The notes below the pieces were generated by a model. That model did no database searches. It was not told the origin of the DNA and was given only the letters and a program-made list of their open reading frames with translations. The translations under genes and the position numbers were made by a program. DNA of 64,000 nt, from the NCBI RefSeq assembly GCF_016907795.1, contig NZ_JAFBCR010000001.1:248001-312000 (forward strand). The letters run 5' to 3'. Positions 1 through 10,294 of this stretch are shown here, piece after piece (within the stretch, counting starts at the first letter, position 1; every line of letters starts with the position of its first letter). Source of the stretch: Kocuria palustris. GTDB lineage: Bacteria; Actinomycetota; Actinomycetes; Actinomycetales; Micrococcaceae.

Positions 1-1
1 C

Positions 2-760
2 GTGATCTCCGGCGGAGGAGGACTGCGCCGAGGCAGCAACTACGTGCTGCGCGTGGCACGGGACGGCGAGGCCCTGGCCCGCCGCACCGGCCTGCTGGAT
101 GCGCACGGACGACCGGTGCGCGGGCTGCCTCCGGTCGTGGTCAACGGCTCGGTCGGCGATGCCGCCGCCGTGCTGCGCGGAGCCTTCCTCTCCCACGGCT
201 CGCTCACAGAGCCCGGGCGCTCCGGTGCCATGGAGTTCTCCTGCCCCGGTCCCGAGGCGGCTCTGGCGCTGGTGGGTGCGGCCCGTCGCCTGGACGTGAT
301 CGCCAAGGCGCGCGAGGTCCGCGGCGGCGACCGGGTGGTGATCCGCGACGGAGATGCGATCGCCGCGCTGCTGACCCGCATGGGCGCCCATGACTGCCTC
401 ATGACGTGGGAGGAGCGGCGCATGCGCAAGGAGGTCCGTGCGACCGCCAACCGCCTCGCCAACTTCGACGACGCCAACCTGCGCCGCTCGGCGCAGGCAG
501 CCGTGGCCGCCGGCGCGCGCGTCGAGCGGGCCATGGAGATCCTCGGCGACGACGTCCCCGAGCACCTGCGAATGGCCGGCGAGCTGCGCCTGGCCAACAA
601 GCAGGCCTCCCTGGACGAGCTGGGGCGCCTGTCGGATCCGGTGCTGACCAAGGATGCGATCGCCGGGCGCATCCGCCGACTGCTGGCCATGGCCGACCGC
701 CGCGCCGAGGAGCTGGGCATCGCCGGCACCGAGGGCGGGGAGCCGGGCGAGCGCGCCTGA
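2..760 (+). CDS. whiA: WhiA, sporulation/cell-division regulator (5' partial)
   Basis: The C-terminal 252 residues of WhiA, cut by the window edge; family members are about 325 residues, so roughly 75 N-terminal residues are missing. The part seen covers most of the LAGLIDADG-like fold (residues about 50-150, with [12 protein letters not shown] near residue 60) and the C-terminal helix-turn-helix region around residues 200-232 ([18 protein letters not shown]). The family is a DNA-binding regulator of cell division and sporulation genes in Gram-positives. whiA lying just ahead of gap-pgk-tpi is the usual actinobacterial order. Identification is firm. The true start is outside the window. Confidence 0.93.
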   Translation: MISGGGGLRRGSNYVLRVARDGEALARRTGLLDAHGRPVRGLPPVVVNGSVGDAAAVLRGAFLSHGSLTEPGRSGAMEFSCPGPEAALALVGAARRLDVIAKAREVRGGDRVVIRDGDAIAALLTRMGAHDCLMTWEERRMRKEVRATANRLANFDDANLRRSAQAAVAAGARVERAMEILGDDVPEHLRMAGELRLANKQASLDELGRLSDPVLTKDAIAGRIRRLLAMADRRAEELGIAGTEGGEPGERA

Positions 761-764
761 GCCG

Positions 765-788
765 GAAGGCGACCTCCGGGCCGCCTTC
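765..788 (+). terminator. Weak hairpin after whiA
   Basis: GAAGGCG pairs with CGCCTTC across a 10-base loop, four bases after the whiA stop, and is followed about 10 bases later by a T-rich stretch. Only 7 bp, so it is a weak terminator candidate. Confidence 0.35.
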
Positions 789-888
789 ATCGGCCTGAAT
801 GTTGGTTTATGTGTGTTCCTGTGCCGAGGGTGCCCGAGGAAGTCGGGCTTTTCTCTGCGATCCTCTGGGCAACTGCGGTCCATGCCAC

Positions 889-894
889 TAGACT
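889..894 (+). promoter_or_regulatory. -10 candidate for gap operon
   Basis: TAGACT, the hexamer that recurs upstream of many genes in this window. A poor -35 (CTGGGC at 865-870) sits 18 bases upstream. It would give a leader of about 190 bases for gap. Confidence 0.5.
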
Positions 895-1025
895 GAAGGG
901 GACGAGAGGCTGAAGGGCCCGGAACGACAGCGTCGATCCGGGAGCGCCCGGACGGACGTGCGAACAGTTGCGTTCCCTCGGAAGCCCACTCAACCTCGAG
1001 CGATCAGATGTGCGCCCGGCTCTGA

Positions 1026-2096
<1,071 letters not shown>

Positions 2097-2155
2097 TCGA
2101 GCCTCTGCACGACCGCCTGCTCGGCCCCGGCCGGCACCTGGTCGTGAGGCACCTC

Positions 2156-2198
2156 GCGCGCGGGGCACTGCAGCTGTTCGCTGCGGCGCCCCGCGCGC
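2156..2198 (+). terminator. Hairpin between gap and pgk
   Basis: GCGCGCGGGGC (2156-2166) pairs perfectly with GCCCCGCGCGC (2188-2198). The loop contains a second stem, GCAGC/GCTGC. There is no U-run. It may end or reduce transcription after gap, or stabilise the gap message. Confidence 0.6.
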
Positions 2199-2341
2199 TG
2201 TCGTCTGCGCACCCGCGCACCGACATCGGAGCTGCAACCGCCGTTCCGCCCGCGCAGACGGGATACTGGAGGCAGTCCGCGCCGCGGACCCGCCGGACCC
2301 CGCGCGGGCACCGCCAGAAGCCACAAGAAGGGAACACCGCC

Positions 2342-3562
2342 ATGGCCAAGTCACTGGATGATCTGCTCGCCGAGGGCGTCTCGGGACGCCGCGTCCTGGT
2401 CCGCTCCGATCTCAACGTGCCGCTCGACGGCTCGACCGTCACCGACGACGGCCGCGTCCGCGCCTCGCTGCCCGTGATCACCAAGCTCTCGGAGGCCGGC
2501 GCCCGCGTCATCGTGTGCGCCCACCTGGGCCGCCCCAAGGGCCAGGTCGATCCCCAGTACTCGATCGCCCCGGCTGCCCAGAAGCTCGCCGAGCTCTCGG
2601 ACCTCGACGTCCAGGTTGCCTCCGATGTCGTGGGCGAGGACGCCCAGGCCAAGGCCGAGGCGCTGAGCGACGGCCAGGTCCTGGTCATCGAGAACGTGCG
2701 CTTCGATCCCCGCGAGACGTCCAAGGACGAGACCGAGCGCCATCAGTTCGCCCAGGAGCTCGCTGCCCTCACCGGTGAGAACGGTGCGTTCGTGGGCGAT
2801 GCCTTCGGTGCCGTGCACCGCAAGCACGCCTCCGTCTACGACGTCGCCAAGATCCTGCCGTCCTACCTGGGCGATCTCGTCAAGACCGAGGTCGACGTCC
2901 TGACCAAGGTCGTCTCGAATCCCGATCATCCGTTCGTGGTCGTCATGGGCGGATCCAAGGTCTCGGACAAGCTCGCCGTGATCGAGAACCTCATCGGCCG
3001 CGCCGATCAGCTGCTGATCGGCGGTGGCATGGTCTTCACCTTCCTCAAGGCGCAGGGCTACTCGATCGGCTCCTCGCTCGTGGAGGACGATCAGCTCGAC
3101 ACCGTGAAGGGCTACCTCGATCGCGCGGCGGGGGAGGGCACGGAGATCGTCCTGCCCACCGACATCGTCTACGCGGCCTCCTTCAGCGCCGACGCCGAGC
3201 ACGAGGTCCGTCCCGTCGAGGACATCGAGGGCGGCTCCATGGGCGACTCCGGCATGGGCCTGGACATCGGACCGGACTCCGCCAAGGCCTTCGCGGAGGC
3301 CATCCGCGCCGCCAAGACGATCTTCTGGAACGGGCCCGCGGGCGTGTTCGAGATGGAGGCGTTCTCCGGCGGCACCCGGGCGATCGCCGAGGCGCTGGCC
3401 GAGGGCTCGGGCATGTCCGTCATCGGCGGCGGCGACTCCGCAGCCGCCGTGCGCACGCTCGGCTTCTCGGACGACCAGTTCGGACACATCTCCACCGGCG
3501 GCGGCGCATCCCTGGAGTTCATCGAGGGCAAGGAGCTGCCGGGCGTCGCCGTGATGGGCTGA
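2342..3562 (+). CDS. pgk: Phosphoglycerate kinase
   Basis: Transfers phosphate from 1,3-bisphosphoglycerate to ADP in glycolysis. The 406-residue protein carries family motifs in order: RSDLNVPL near the N-terminus, AHLGRPKG, the hinge and nucleotide-binding GGSKVSDK, and the C-terminal GGGDSAAAV and [13 protein letters not shown]. The ATG at 2342 is preceded by AAGGGA at 8 bases; longer upstream readings in the same frame are non-homologous. It follows gap by 245 bases and precedes tpiA by 110 bases, each gap holding a hairpin, so the three glycolytic genes may be expressed at different levels. Confidence 0.97.
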   Translation: MAKSLDDLLAEGVSGRRVLVRSDLNVPLDGSTVTDDGRVRASLPVITKLSEAGARVIVCAHLGRPKGQVDPQYSIAPAAQKLAELSDLDVQVASDVVGEDAQAKAEALSDGQVLVIENVRFDPRETSKDETERHQFAQELAALTGENGAFVGDAFGAVHRKHASVYDVAKILPSYLGDLVKTEVDVLTKVVSNPDHPFVVVMGGSKVSDKLAVIENLIGRADQLLIGGGMVFTFLKAQGYSIGSSLVEDDQLDTVKGYLDRAAGEGTEIVLPTDIVYAASFSADAEHEVRPVEDIEGGSMGDSGMGLDIGPDSAKAFAEAIRAAKTIFWNGPAGVFEMEAFSGGTRAIAEALAEGSGMSVIGGGDSAAAVRTLGFSDDQFGHISTGGGASLEFIEGKELPGVAVMG

Positions 3563-3578
3563 TCCGCTCCCGCTTCAT

Positions 3579-3624
3579 CGCCGCCGTCGTCGTGCCGAGC
3601 ACGGGCCGCACGACGACGGCGGCG
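3579..3624 (+). terminator. Strong hairpin between pgk and tpiA
   Basis: A perfect 16-bp stem, CGCCGCCGTCGTCGTG (3579-3594) with CACGACGACGGCGGCG (3609-3624), around a 14-base loop. No U-run. It may be an attenuator or a 3' stabiliser of the gap-pgk message. The stem is shared with other terminators in the window. Confidence 0.6.
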
Positions 3625-3672
3625 CAACCCCGCACCGACAGGCCCCGTGGGCCGCACACGAAGGAGACTCCC

Positions 3673-4488
3673 ATGACCTCGCAGACCAATGGCGCATTCG
3701 ATCGCACTCCGCTGATCGCCGGCAACTGGAAGATGAACCTCGACCACCAGCAGGGCGTGGCTCTGCTGCAGAAGCTGGCGTGGACGCTGCAGGATGCCAA
3801 GCACGACTTCGACCGCGTCGAGGTCGCCGTGTTCCCGCCCTTCACCGCCCTGCGCTCCGTGCAGACCGTCGTGACCGGCGATGACCTGCCCGTGCGCTTC
3901 GGCGGCCAGGACCTCTCCGATCAGGATTCCGGCGCCTACACCGGCGACATCTCCGGGGAGATGCTGGCCAAGCTCGGCTGCACGTACGTGCTGGTCGGGC
4001 ACTCCGAGCGCCGCACGATCCACGGCGAGACCGACGAGCAGTGCCGGGCCAAGATCGAGGCCGCCCACCGCCACGGCCTGACCCCGGTGCTGTGCGTCGG
4101 CGAGGGCCTCGAGGTCCGCGAGGCCGGCCGGCACGTGGAGCACACGCTGGAGCAGGTCCGCGGCTCGATCAAGGGCCTGCCGGCCGAGAAGGTCGCCCAG
4201 CTCGTCATCGCCTACGAGCCCGTGTGGGCCATCGGCACCGGCAAGGTCGCCGGAGCGGAGGATGCCCAGGAGATGTCGGCGGCCATCCGCGCCGAGCTCG
4301 TGAAGCTCTACGACGAGCAGACAGCCCAGTCGACCCGCATCCTCTACGGCGGCTCCGTGAAGTCCAAGAACGTCGCGGAGATCCTGCGCGGCAAGGACGT
4401 CGACGGCGCCCTGGTCGGTGGTGCCAGCCTCGATGCGGATGAGTTTGCTAGCATTGTGAAGTTCGAGCAGCACCTCACGACCGACTGA
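3673..4488 (+). CDS. tpiA: Triosephosphate isomerase
   Basis: Interconverts dihydroxyacetone phosphate and glyceraldehyde 3-phosphate. The 271-residue protein has all catalytic residues: Lys20 in GNWKMN, His110 in VGHSERR and Glu182 in [11 protein letters not shown], plus the phosphate-binding YGGSV. The ATG at 3673 has AAGGAG (3661-3666) six bases upstream. secG follows after 45 bases with its own binding site, so the two are probably co-transcribed. Confidence 0.97.
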   Translation: MTSQTNGAFDRTPLIAGNWKMNLDHQQGVALLQKLAWTLQDAKHDFDRVEVAVFPPFTALRSVQTVVTGDDLPVRFGGQDLSDQDSGAYTGDISGEMLAKLGCTYVLVGHSERRTIHGETDEQCRAKIEAAHRHGLTPVLCVGEGLEVREAGRHVEHTLEQVRGSIKGLPAEKVAQLVIAYEPVWAIGTGKVAGAEDAQEMSAAIRAELVKLYDEQTAQSTRILYGGSVKSKNVAEILRGKDVDGALVGGASLDADEFASIVKFEQHLTTD

Positions 4489-4533
4489 TCTCGCTCGGTC
4501 GGCTGCCCGGACCACGACTTCAGAGGGAGATCC

Positions 4534-4803
4534 ATGGAGATCCTGCAAGACATCCTGCTGGGGATCATCGTCCTCACCAGCGTTCTGGCGGTCGTCCTGG
4601 TCCTGCTCAACAAGGGCAAGGGCGGCGGACTGTCGGACATGTTCGGCGGCGGCATGACCCAGTCGCTGAACACGTCGGGCGTCGCGCAGAAGAACCTCGT
4701 GCGGCTGACCACCACGGTGATCATCGTCTGGGCTGTGTGCATCGCCGCCTACGGCATCTCGATGCGCTTCATGGAGACCGCGGCTCCGACCGCCGGACTC
4801 TGA
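4534..4803 (+). CDS. secG: Preprotein translocase subunit SecG
   Basis: A small inner-membrane subunit of the SecYEG channel. The 89 residues contain two hydrophobic segments (about 4-21 and 66-85) joined by the Gly-rich cytoplasmic loop GKGGGLSDMFGGGMTQS, which is diagnostic of the family. AGAGGGAGA precedes the ATG. The position behind tpiA is the conserved actinobacterial arrangement. It is the last gene before a strong bidirectional terminator. Confidence 0.95.
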   Translation: MEILQDILLGIIVLTSVLAVVLVLLNKGKGGGLSDMFGGGMTQSLNTSGVAQKNLVRLTTTVIIVWAVCIAAYGISMRFMETAAPTAGL

Positions 4804-4820
4804 GCCGCAGTCGCCGCAGG

Positions 4821-4863
4821 AAAGAGGCCCTGCCTCCCCTTCTCGGGGAGGCAGGGCCTCTTT
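4821..4863. terminator. Bidirectional terminator, secG/pgl
   Basis: A perfect 19-bp stem (4821-4839 with 4845-4863) and a TTCTC loop. The arms begin AAAGAGG and end CCTCTTT, which gives a short U-run on either strand. It lies between convergent secG and pgl. Confidence 0.92.
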
Positions 4864-4876
4864 GCTGTGCTCCATC

Positions 4877-5644
4877 TCAGCCGCGGCCCTCGGGAAGGGC
4901 GTCGGGCGTGCCGTAGAGGCGCGTGCTGACGGTGCCCCGGGCACCGCAGGCCGGCGTCTGCTCGAGCGGACCTCCGGCCAGCAGGCGGCCCACGGCCTCG
5001 GTCTTGTCCTCGCCGGCCACCACGAACCACACGTGGGCGGCGGTGCGGATCAGCGGCAGCGTCATGGACACGCGCAGCGGGGGCGGCTTGGGGGAGTCGT
5101 GGACGGCCACCACAGTGGCCTCCTCGATCTCCAGCTCCGGATGCCCCGGGAACACCGAGGCCACATGGCCGTCCGGGCCCACGCCCAGCAGGGCGATGTC
5201 GAGGGGCGGAAGCCCGCCGGTGCCCTGATCGGCGGCCGCAGCGCGAAGCTCGTCGAGGTAGTCCTGCGCGGAGTCCTCCGGCGTGGAGAACTCATCGGCG
5301 CTGCCGATCACGTGGACGTTCTCCGGCGGCAGCTGCAGTTCGGGGGCCGCGGCGGTCACGGCGTCCATGGCCTGCTGCACATTGCGCTCGGAATCGCCGC
5401 GGGGCAGGAAGCGCTCATCCGACCACCAGAAATCGATCCGGGACCAGTTCAGGTCCTGCTCCGTGGTCCGCGAGGCCGCGGCTAGGGCAGCGACTGACTT
5501 GGTGCCCATGGTCCCGCCGGTGAGGGCGATCGAGGCGCGGCCGCGCTGCCGCTGGGCCTGCGCGAGGACCGCGATCGCCTCGCGGGTCACCAGGTCGGCG
5601 AGCTCGTCCTTGGACGAGGCGGTGCGGATCTCGGGTGCGCTCAT
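4877..5644 (-). CDS. pgl: 6-phosphogluconolactonase
   Basis: Hydrolyses 6-phosphogluconolactone to 6-phosphogluconate, the second step of the oxidative pentose phosphate pathway. The 255-residue protein has the sugar-phosphate lactonase motifs SIALTGGTMG, the DFWWSDERFLP segment and the GVGPDGHVASVFPGHP loop. The ATG at 5644 overlaps the opcA stop (ATGA), so translation is coupled; readings from further upstream lie inside opcA. It is last in the zwf-opcA-pgl operon. Also called devB. Confidence 0.95.
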   Translation of the reverse strand: MSAPEIRTASSKDELADLVTREAIAVLAQAQRQRGRASIALTGGTMGTKSVAALAAASRTTEQDLNWSRIDFWWSDERFLPRGDSERNVQQAMDAVTAAAPELQLPPENVHVIGSADEFSTPEDSAQDYLDELRAAAADQGTGGLPPLDIALLGVGPDGHVASVFPGHPELEIEEATVVAVHDSPKPPPLRVSMTLPLIRTAAHVWFVVAGEDKTEAVGRLLAGGPLEQTPACGARGTVSTRLYGTPDALPEGRG

Positions 5645-6693
5645 GACCGCTCCTCCGTGAGGTGCTCCTGCTCGGCTGCCTCGGCGTCGGCCTCCTGGCC
5701 GGAGATCCACAGCTGATCCGTCGATTCTGCGGGATCCGCGAATCCGGACTCGGCGGGGGACTGCCCGGCCTGGAACAGGGTCTCGAAGTCGACCACCGCG
5801 CGCAGGACGTCGCCGTAGACCTCATCCGGGTCCAGGCGGCGCAGCTCCTCGGCCAGGCAGGCGCTGAGGGTCCGGTGCGGCAGGGCGACCGTCTGGTCGT
5901 GCTGACCGGGCTGGCTCAGCGTGGCCAGGGTGTCGCCTGGGCGGTCCAGGACGATCTCGCCGTCCTCGCGGACCAGGCGGACCGTGTCCAGGCCGTGCTC
6001 GCAGTGCTCCGGGTGCTCCAGGCGCACGGGGCAGTCCAGCCGAGAACCCAGCCAGGACCCCAGCAGCCGGACGCGGGAGGAGTCCTCGGCGCCGGTGATG
6101 ACGACCTCGACCATGGGGCTGGGCGGGGCCTGCTCGTAGGCCGCCGAGAGCTGGACGCGCCACATGGTCAGCCGCGTCCAGGAGATGTCGGTGTCGCCGG
6201 GACGGTAGTTGGCCGCCAGGTCTGCCAGCGTCTGCACGACGTCCTCCGCGGTGGTGGAGTCGGTGATGCGGCGGTGGGCGATCCGGCCGATCGACGACGC
6301 GGCGGGGCTGACCGGCACCCGATGCGGCCACCAGGCCACGATGGGGGCGTCCGGCAGCAGCAGCGCCGAGACCAGGGTCTCGGACGGCTCGGCGAGCTCG
6401 CCGTAGCCGTGCAGCACGACGACCTCCGAGGCACCGGCGTCGCCGCCGGCGCGGACCTGGGCGTCCAGGCGCGTGGAGTCGTTCACGGAGTGCGCCACGT
6501 GCATGATGATGCGGCACGGGTGCTCGTGGGAGGCCTCGATCGCGGCATCCAGGGCCTTCTCGGAGTGCCCGGCTTCGGCCACGATCACGAGCGTGAGGAC
6601 GCGGCCCAGGGTGACCACGCCGCTCTCCTCGCGCAGGCGCTGCAGGGTCTTGTCGACGTCTGCGGTGGTGGTGTTCTCGAGGGTGATGATCAC
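5641..6693 (-). CDS. opcA: Glucose-6-phosphate dehydrogenase assembly protein OpcA
   Basis: In actinobacteria and cyanobacteria OpcA binds and modulates glucose-6-phosphate dehydrogenase. The 350-residue protein begins with the characteristic MIITLENTTTADVDKTL and shows PIVAWWPHRVP mid-protein. The GTG start at 6693 has GGAGG six bases upstream and overlaps the zwf stop by 4 bases. Its place between zwf and pgl supports the assignment. No catalytic motif is expected in this family. Confidence 0.93.
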   Translation of the reverse strand: MIITLENTTTADVDKTLQRLREESGVVTLGRVLTLVIVAEAGHSEKALDAAIEASHEHPCRIIMHVAHSVNDSTRLDAQVRAGGDAGASEVVVLHGYGELAEPSETLVSALLLPDAPIVAWWPHRVPVSPAASSIGRIAHRRITDSTTAEDVVQTLADLAANYRPGDTDISWTRLTMWRVQLSAAYEQAPPSPMVEVVITGAEDSSRVRLLGSWLGSRLDCPVRLEHPEHCEHGLDTVRLVREDGEIVLDRPGDTLATLSQPGQHDQTVALPHRTLSACLAEELRRLDPDEVYGDVLRAVVDFETLFQAGQSPAESGFADPAESTDQLWISGQEADAEAAEQEHLTEERS

Positions 6694-8234
6694 GGTCGCC
6701 TCCAGGTCCTTCCTTCTCGCTGCATCAGCCGGTCCGCCGATGCTGGTCCCCAGGAGCCGGGGGCGTAGGTCTCGGGGCGCACGTCATGGGCGGCCCAGTA
6801 CTGCTCGAACGGGTCGAGGATCTTCCAGGACAGCTCGACCTCCTCGTGATCCGGGAACAGCGGCGGCTCGCCGAGCAGCACGTCCAGGATCAGGCGCTCG
6901 TAGGCCTCGGGGGAGGACTCGGTGAACGCATGGCCATAGCCGAAGTCCATGGTGACGTCGCGGATCTCCGACTGCGTGCCGGGGACCTTCGAGCCGAAGC
7001 GGATCGTCACGCCCTCGTCGGGCTGGATGCGGATCACGACCGCGTTCTGACCGAACTCCTCGGTGTCGTGCGGGGTGAACAGGCGGTTGGGGGTGCGCTT
7101 GAAGATCACCGCGATCTCGGTCACGCGCCGGCCCAGGCGCTTTCCGGCCCGCAGGAAGAACGGCACGCCCTGCCAGCGGCGGTTGTCGACCTCCAGGCGC
7201 AGCGCCGCGAAGGTCTCCGTGCGCGAGTCCGAGGGGATGTCCTGCTCCTCGAGGAAGCCCTTGACCTCCTCGCCGCCCTGCAGGCCCTCGCCGTACTGGC
7301 CGATGGCCGAGGACTCGCCGAGGTCGTCGCCGAGCACGACGGCCGAGAGGACCTTGGCCTTCTCGTAGCGCAGCGCACGGGCGGTGAAGCTGCCGGGCTC
7401 CTCCATGGCGGTCAGCGCCAGCAGCTGCAGCAGGTGGTTCTGGATGACGTCGCGGGCCGCGCCCACGCCGTCGTAGTACCCGGCGCGGGTCCCGATCCCG
7501 ATCGACTCCGCCATGGTGATCTGCACGTGATCGATGTGGTCGGCATTCCACAGGGGCTCGTACATGGCGTTGGCGAAGCGCATGGCCAGGATGTTCTGGA
7601 CCGTCTCCTTGCCCAGGTAGTGGTCGATCCGGAAGATCGCGTCGTGGGAGAACACGCTCTCCACGATCGAGTTGAGCTCCTTGGCGGATTCGAGATCGTG
7701 GCCGAAGGGCTTCTCGATGACCACGCGGCGCCAACCCTCGGCCTCGGGGTTCTCCGCCAGGCCGTGCTCGGCCAGCTGCTGGCACACGAGCTCGAAGGCC
7801 TTGGGCGGGATCGAGAGGTAGAAGGCGTGGTTGCCCCGGGTGCCGCGGTCCTCATCGAGCTCGGCGAGGACCTCGGCCAGGCGGTCGTAGGCGGCGGAGT
7901 CGTCGAACTCGCCCTGCACGAAGCGCAGGCCGGCGGCGAACTGCTGCCACACGGTCTCCTGGAACTCGGTGCGGGCGTTGGCCATCACCGACTTGCGGGC
8001 GTAGGCGGCGAAGTCCTCGTGGCTCCACTGGCGGCGTCCGAAGCCGACCAGCGAGAACGACGGCGGCAGCAGGCCCCGGTTCACGAGGTCATACATGGCG
8101 GGCAGCAGCTTCTTGCGGGCGAGATCGCCCGTCACGCCGAAGAGCACGAGGGCCGACGGTGCGGCAACGCGGGCGAGGCGGCGATCGCGGGGATCGCGCA
8201 GCGGATTGGTCGAAGGAGGTGCGGAATGCGGCAC
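6690..8234 (-). CDS. zwf: Glucose-6-phosphate 1-dehydrogenase
   Basis: Oxidises glucose 6-phosphate to 6-phosphogluconolactone and so feeds pgl. The 514-residue protein has the nucleotide-binding GVTGDLARK (residues 33-41) and the active-site signature RIDHYLGKE. The GTG start at 8234 is preceded by AGAGGAG. It is first in the zwf-opcA-pgl operon, with both downstream junctions overlapping by 4 bases. The 240 bases upstream contain a hairpin belonging to pgi and probably the zwf promoter, though I could not pick out convincing -35/-10 boxes. Confidence 0.97.
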   Translation of the reverse strand: MPHSAPPSTNPLRDPRDRRLARVAAPSALVLFGVTGDLARKKLLPAMYDLVNRGLLPPSFSLVGFGRRQWSHEDFAAYARKSVMANARTEFQETVWQQFAAGLRFVQGEFDDSAAYDRLAEVLAELDEDRGTRGNHAFYLSIPPKAFELVCQQLAEHGLAENPEAEGWRRVVIEKPFGHDLESAKELNSIVESVFSHDAIFRIDHYLGKETVQNILAMRFANAMYEPLWNADHIDHVQITMAESIGIGTRAGYYDGVGAARDVIQNHLLQLLALTAMEEPGSFTARALRYEKAKVLSAVVLGDDLGESSAIGQYGEGLQGGEEVKGFLEEQDIPSDSRTETFAALRLEVDNRRWQGVPFFLRAGKRLGRRVTEIAVIFKRTPNRLFTPHDTEEFGQNAVVIRIQPDEGVTIRFGSKVPGTQSEIRDVTMDFGYGHAFTESSPEAYERLILDVLLGEPPLFPDHEEVELSWKILDPFEQYWAAHDVRPETYAPGSWGPASADRLMQREGRTWRRP

Positions 8235-8398
8235 GGGGCTCCTCTGGAGAGCAGGGCTGGGGTGCGGGCACGACGTCGGGTGCGCGGAGCATCCGAGGAC
8301 GTCGGGCGGGGACGAGACTACTCCTGCCCGACGACGGCCGAGCGGCGACGGCGGGGGAGCAGCGCGAGAACGCGGCGAGAGCCGGGTCCGGCGTGCGC

Positions 8399-8430
8399 GG
8401 CGCCGCCGCCCTGAGAGCGGGCGACGGCGC
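8399..8430 (-). terminator. Hairpin downstream of pgi
   Basis: A 12-bp GC stem with one mismatch (GGCGCCGCCGCCC against GGGCGACGGCGC) around a 7-base loop, about 45 bases past the pgi stop on the minus strand. No U-run. Confidence 0.4.
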
Positions 8431-8475
8431 GGCGCAGGCTGAGGCCGGATGGGGTCCGGTTCTGCCAGGACCGGG

Positions 8476-10101
8476 TCAGCGGCCCAGGATCGCGTGCAGG
8501 ACGTCGAGCACCTGGCTGACGCCGGTCTCGCGATCGGTGAGGCGCAGCTGCAGCACGGGGCGGTCGTGCTCGCGCAGCACCTGGGCGTCGCCGTCGGCCT
8601 GGGCGGAGATCAGCTCGCCGAAGGTGAAGTCGCCGCCCGGGATGTCCAGGTCGGTGTCCGAGGCTGCAGTGATCTGCAGGAACGAGCCCACGGGGGTGCC
8701 GCCCTTGTGGAACTGACCGGTCGAGTGGAGGAAGCGCGGGCCCCAGCCGAACGTGGTGGGACGTCCGGTGATGCTGGCCAGCAGCGGACGGGCATCCTCG
8801 AGCTCGGTCCAGGTCAGACGGTCGAAGTACGCCTGGACAGCCAGGTAGCCGTTGTCCGGCAGCGTCTTCAGCAGAGCCTGGATGGCCCCGCGCAGGTCAT
8901 CGGCTCCGCCCAGCAGCGAGGCGTCGCCGCGGATCTCCACGGAGCCGTCGACGAGGTCCGCCGGAGTCGGCTCGGGCTTGTCCGCGAGCACGGCGCGAGT
9001 GGCGATCTTGGCGGACTCGACATCCGGCTGATCGAACGGGTTGATCTTCAGCAGGGCGCCGGCCACGGAGGTGGCCACCTCCCACAGCAGCATCTGCGCG
9101 CCGAGCGAGCCGGCGACCGCCACGGCGTCGACATCTCCAGTCAGGACGCTCTCGTCGTCCGAGGCCACCAGCAGCGCCGGCAGGACGTCGGCGGCCACGG
9201 GGGCCTGCAGCTCGGGAGCGTCCTGGCCCACGACGACGGGGAGGATGCCGGTGCCGAGCTTGCCGGTCGACTCGGCGATCAGCTGCTCGGCCCAGTCGGC
9301 GAATCCGACGATGCCGGAGCCGCGGTCCTGCAGCACGATCTTGTCGCGCAGCGGCGAGGTGCCGCCAAGGGCCGCACCGAGGCGCAGAGCCAGGTTGTCC
9401 TCGGCGTCCTCGCGCAGCATCTCGGCGGCGGCCTCGGCGTCATCCAGCAGGGCGGTGATGTCTGCGCCTGCCAGCCCCGAGGGGACCAGGCCGAAGGCCG
9501 TCAGGGCGGAGAAGCGCCCGCCCACCGAGGCATCGGCGTTGAAGACGGCGCGATACCCGGCCTCGCGGGCGGTCATATCGAACGGGGAGCCCGGATCGGT
9601 CACGACCACCAGACGGCGCGCCGGATCGATCCCGGCATCCGTGAAGGCCTTCTCGAAGGCGCGACGGGCCGAGTCGGTCTCGACGGTCGAGCCGGACTTG
9701 GACGAGATGATCGCCGCGGTGCGGCCGATGCGATCCGACAGCGCCGCCTGGACCATCACCGGGTCCGTGGAGTCGAGCACAAACAGCTCCACGCCTGCGG
9801 TGCGGGTGATGACCTCGGGGGCCAGCGAGGAGCCGCCCATGCCCGCGAGCACGAAGCGGTCGACGCCCTCGGCCTCGAACGCCGAGCGAAGCTCGAGGAT
9901 CTCCTCGATCAGGGGGCGGGAGACGTCGTGCGCCTCGACCCAGCCCAGGCGCTTCGAGGCCTCGTCCTCGGCGTCGGCGCCCCACAGGGTGTGGTCCTTG
10001 GCGAACAGCCGCGAGGCGAAGCGGTCCTCGACGAGCTGCGGCACGTGGCGATCGATGGCTTCGCGGGCGGCGCCCGCGGCGGTGACGGAAAGGGTGCTCA
10101 T
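8476..10101 (-). CDS. pgi: Glucose-6-phosphate isomerase
   Basis: Interconverts glucose 6-phosphate and fructose 6-phosphate. The 541-residue protein carries the sugar-isomerase-fold GMGGSSLAPEV, SKSGSTVETD in the phosphate-binding region, and a late HSTGQFHKGG. This is the actinobacterial variant found inside pentose phosphate clusters, shorter on conserved signatures than the E. coli type. The ATG at 10101 follows GAGAGGACATC; the in-frame extension upstream is non-homologous. Hairpins on both sides suggest it is a separate transcript from tal and zwf. Confidence 0.93.
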   Translation of the reverse strand: MSTLSVTAAGAAREAIDRHVPQLVEDRFASRLFAKDHTLWGADAEDEASKRLGWVEAHDVSRPLIEEILELRSAFEAEGVDRFVLAGMGGSSLAPEVITRTAGVELFVLDSTDPVMVQAALSDRIGRTAAIISSKSGSTVETDSARRAFEKAFTDAGIDPARRLVVVTDPGSPFDMTAREAGYRAVFNADASVGGRFSALTAFGLVPSGLAGADITALLDDAEAAAEMLREDAEDNLALRLGAALGGTSPLRDKIVLQDRGSGIVGFADWAEQLIAESTGKLGTGILPVVVGQDAPELQAPVAADVLPALLVASDDESVLTGDVDAVAVAGSLGAQMLLWEVATSVAGALLKINPFDQPDVESAKIATRAVLADKPEPTPADLVDGSVEIRGDASLLGGADDLRGAIQALLKTLPDNGYLAVQAYFDRLTWTELEDARPLLASITGRPTTFGWGPRFLHSTGQFHKGGTPVGSFLQITAASDTDLDIPGGDFTFGELISAQADGDAQVLREHDRPVLQLRLTDRETGVSQVLDVLHAILGR

Positions 10102-10200
10102 GATGTCCTCTCGATGAGCGGGGCTCCGGTTCGGCCGTCGGCGGCCGATCTGCCTCGCGATCCGATGCTTGAAGTCCTGCGATGCTGCGGTCCTGCGGTG

Positions 10201-10246
10201 CGTCGGCCCGTCCGCTGCGGCGACGGCCGGAGCGGACGGGCCGACG
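10201..10246 (-). terminator. Second hairpin downstream of tal
   Basis: A perfect 16-bp stem (10201-10216 with 10231-10246) and a 14-base loop, between tal and pgi. Confidence 0.6.
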
Positions 10247-10248
10247 GG

Positions 10249-10286
10249 GGCCACCGGACAGCGAGCAGACGCGAGATCCGGTGGCC
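10249..10286 (-). terminator. First hairpin downstream of tal
   Basis: GGCCACCGGA (10249-10258) pairs with TCCGGTGGCC (10277-10286), 8 bases past the tal stop on the minus strand. With the next hairpin it forms a tandem terminator. Confidence 0.6.
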
Positions 10287-10294
10287 TGAGGGAC

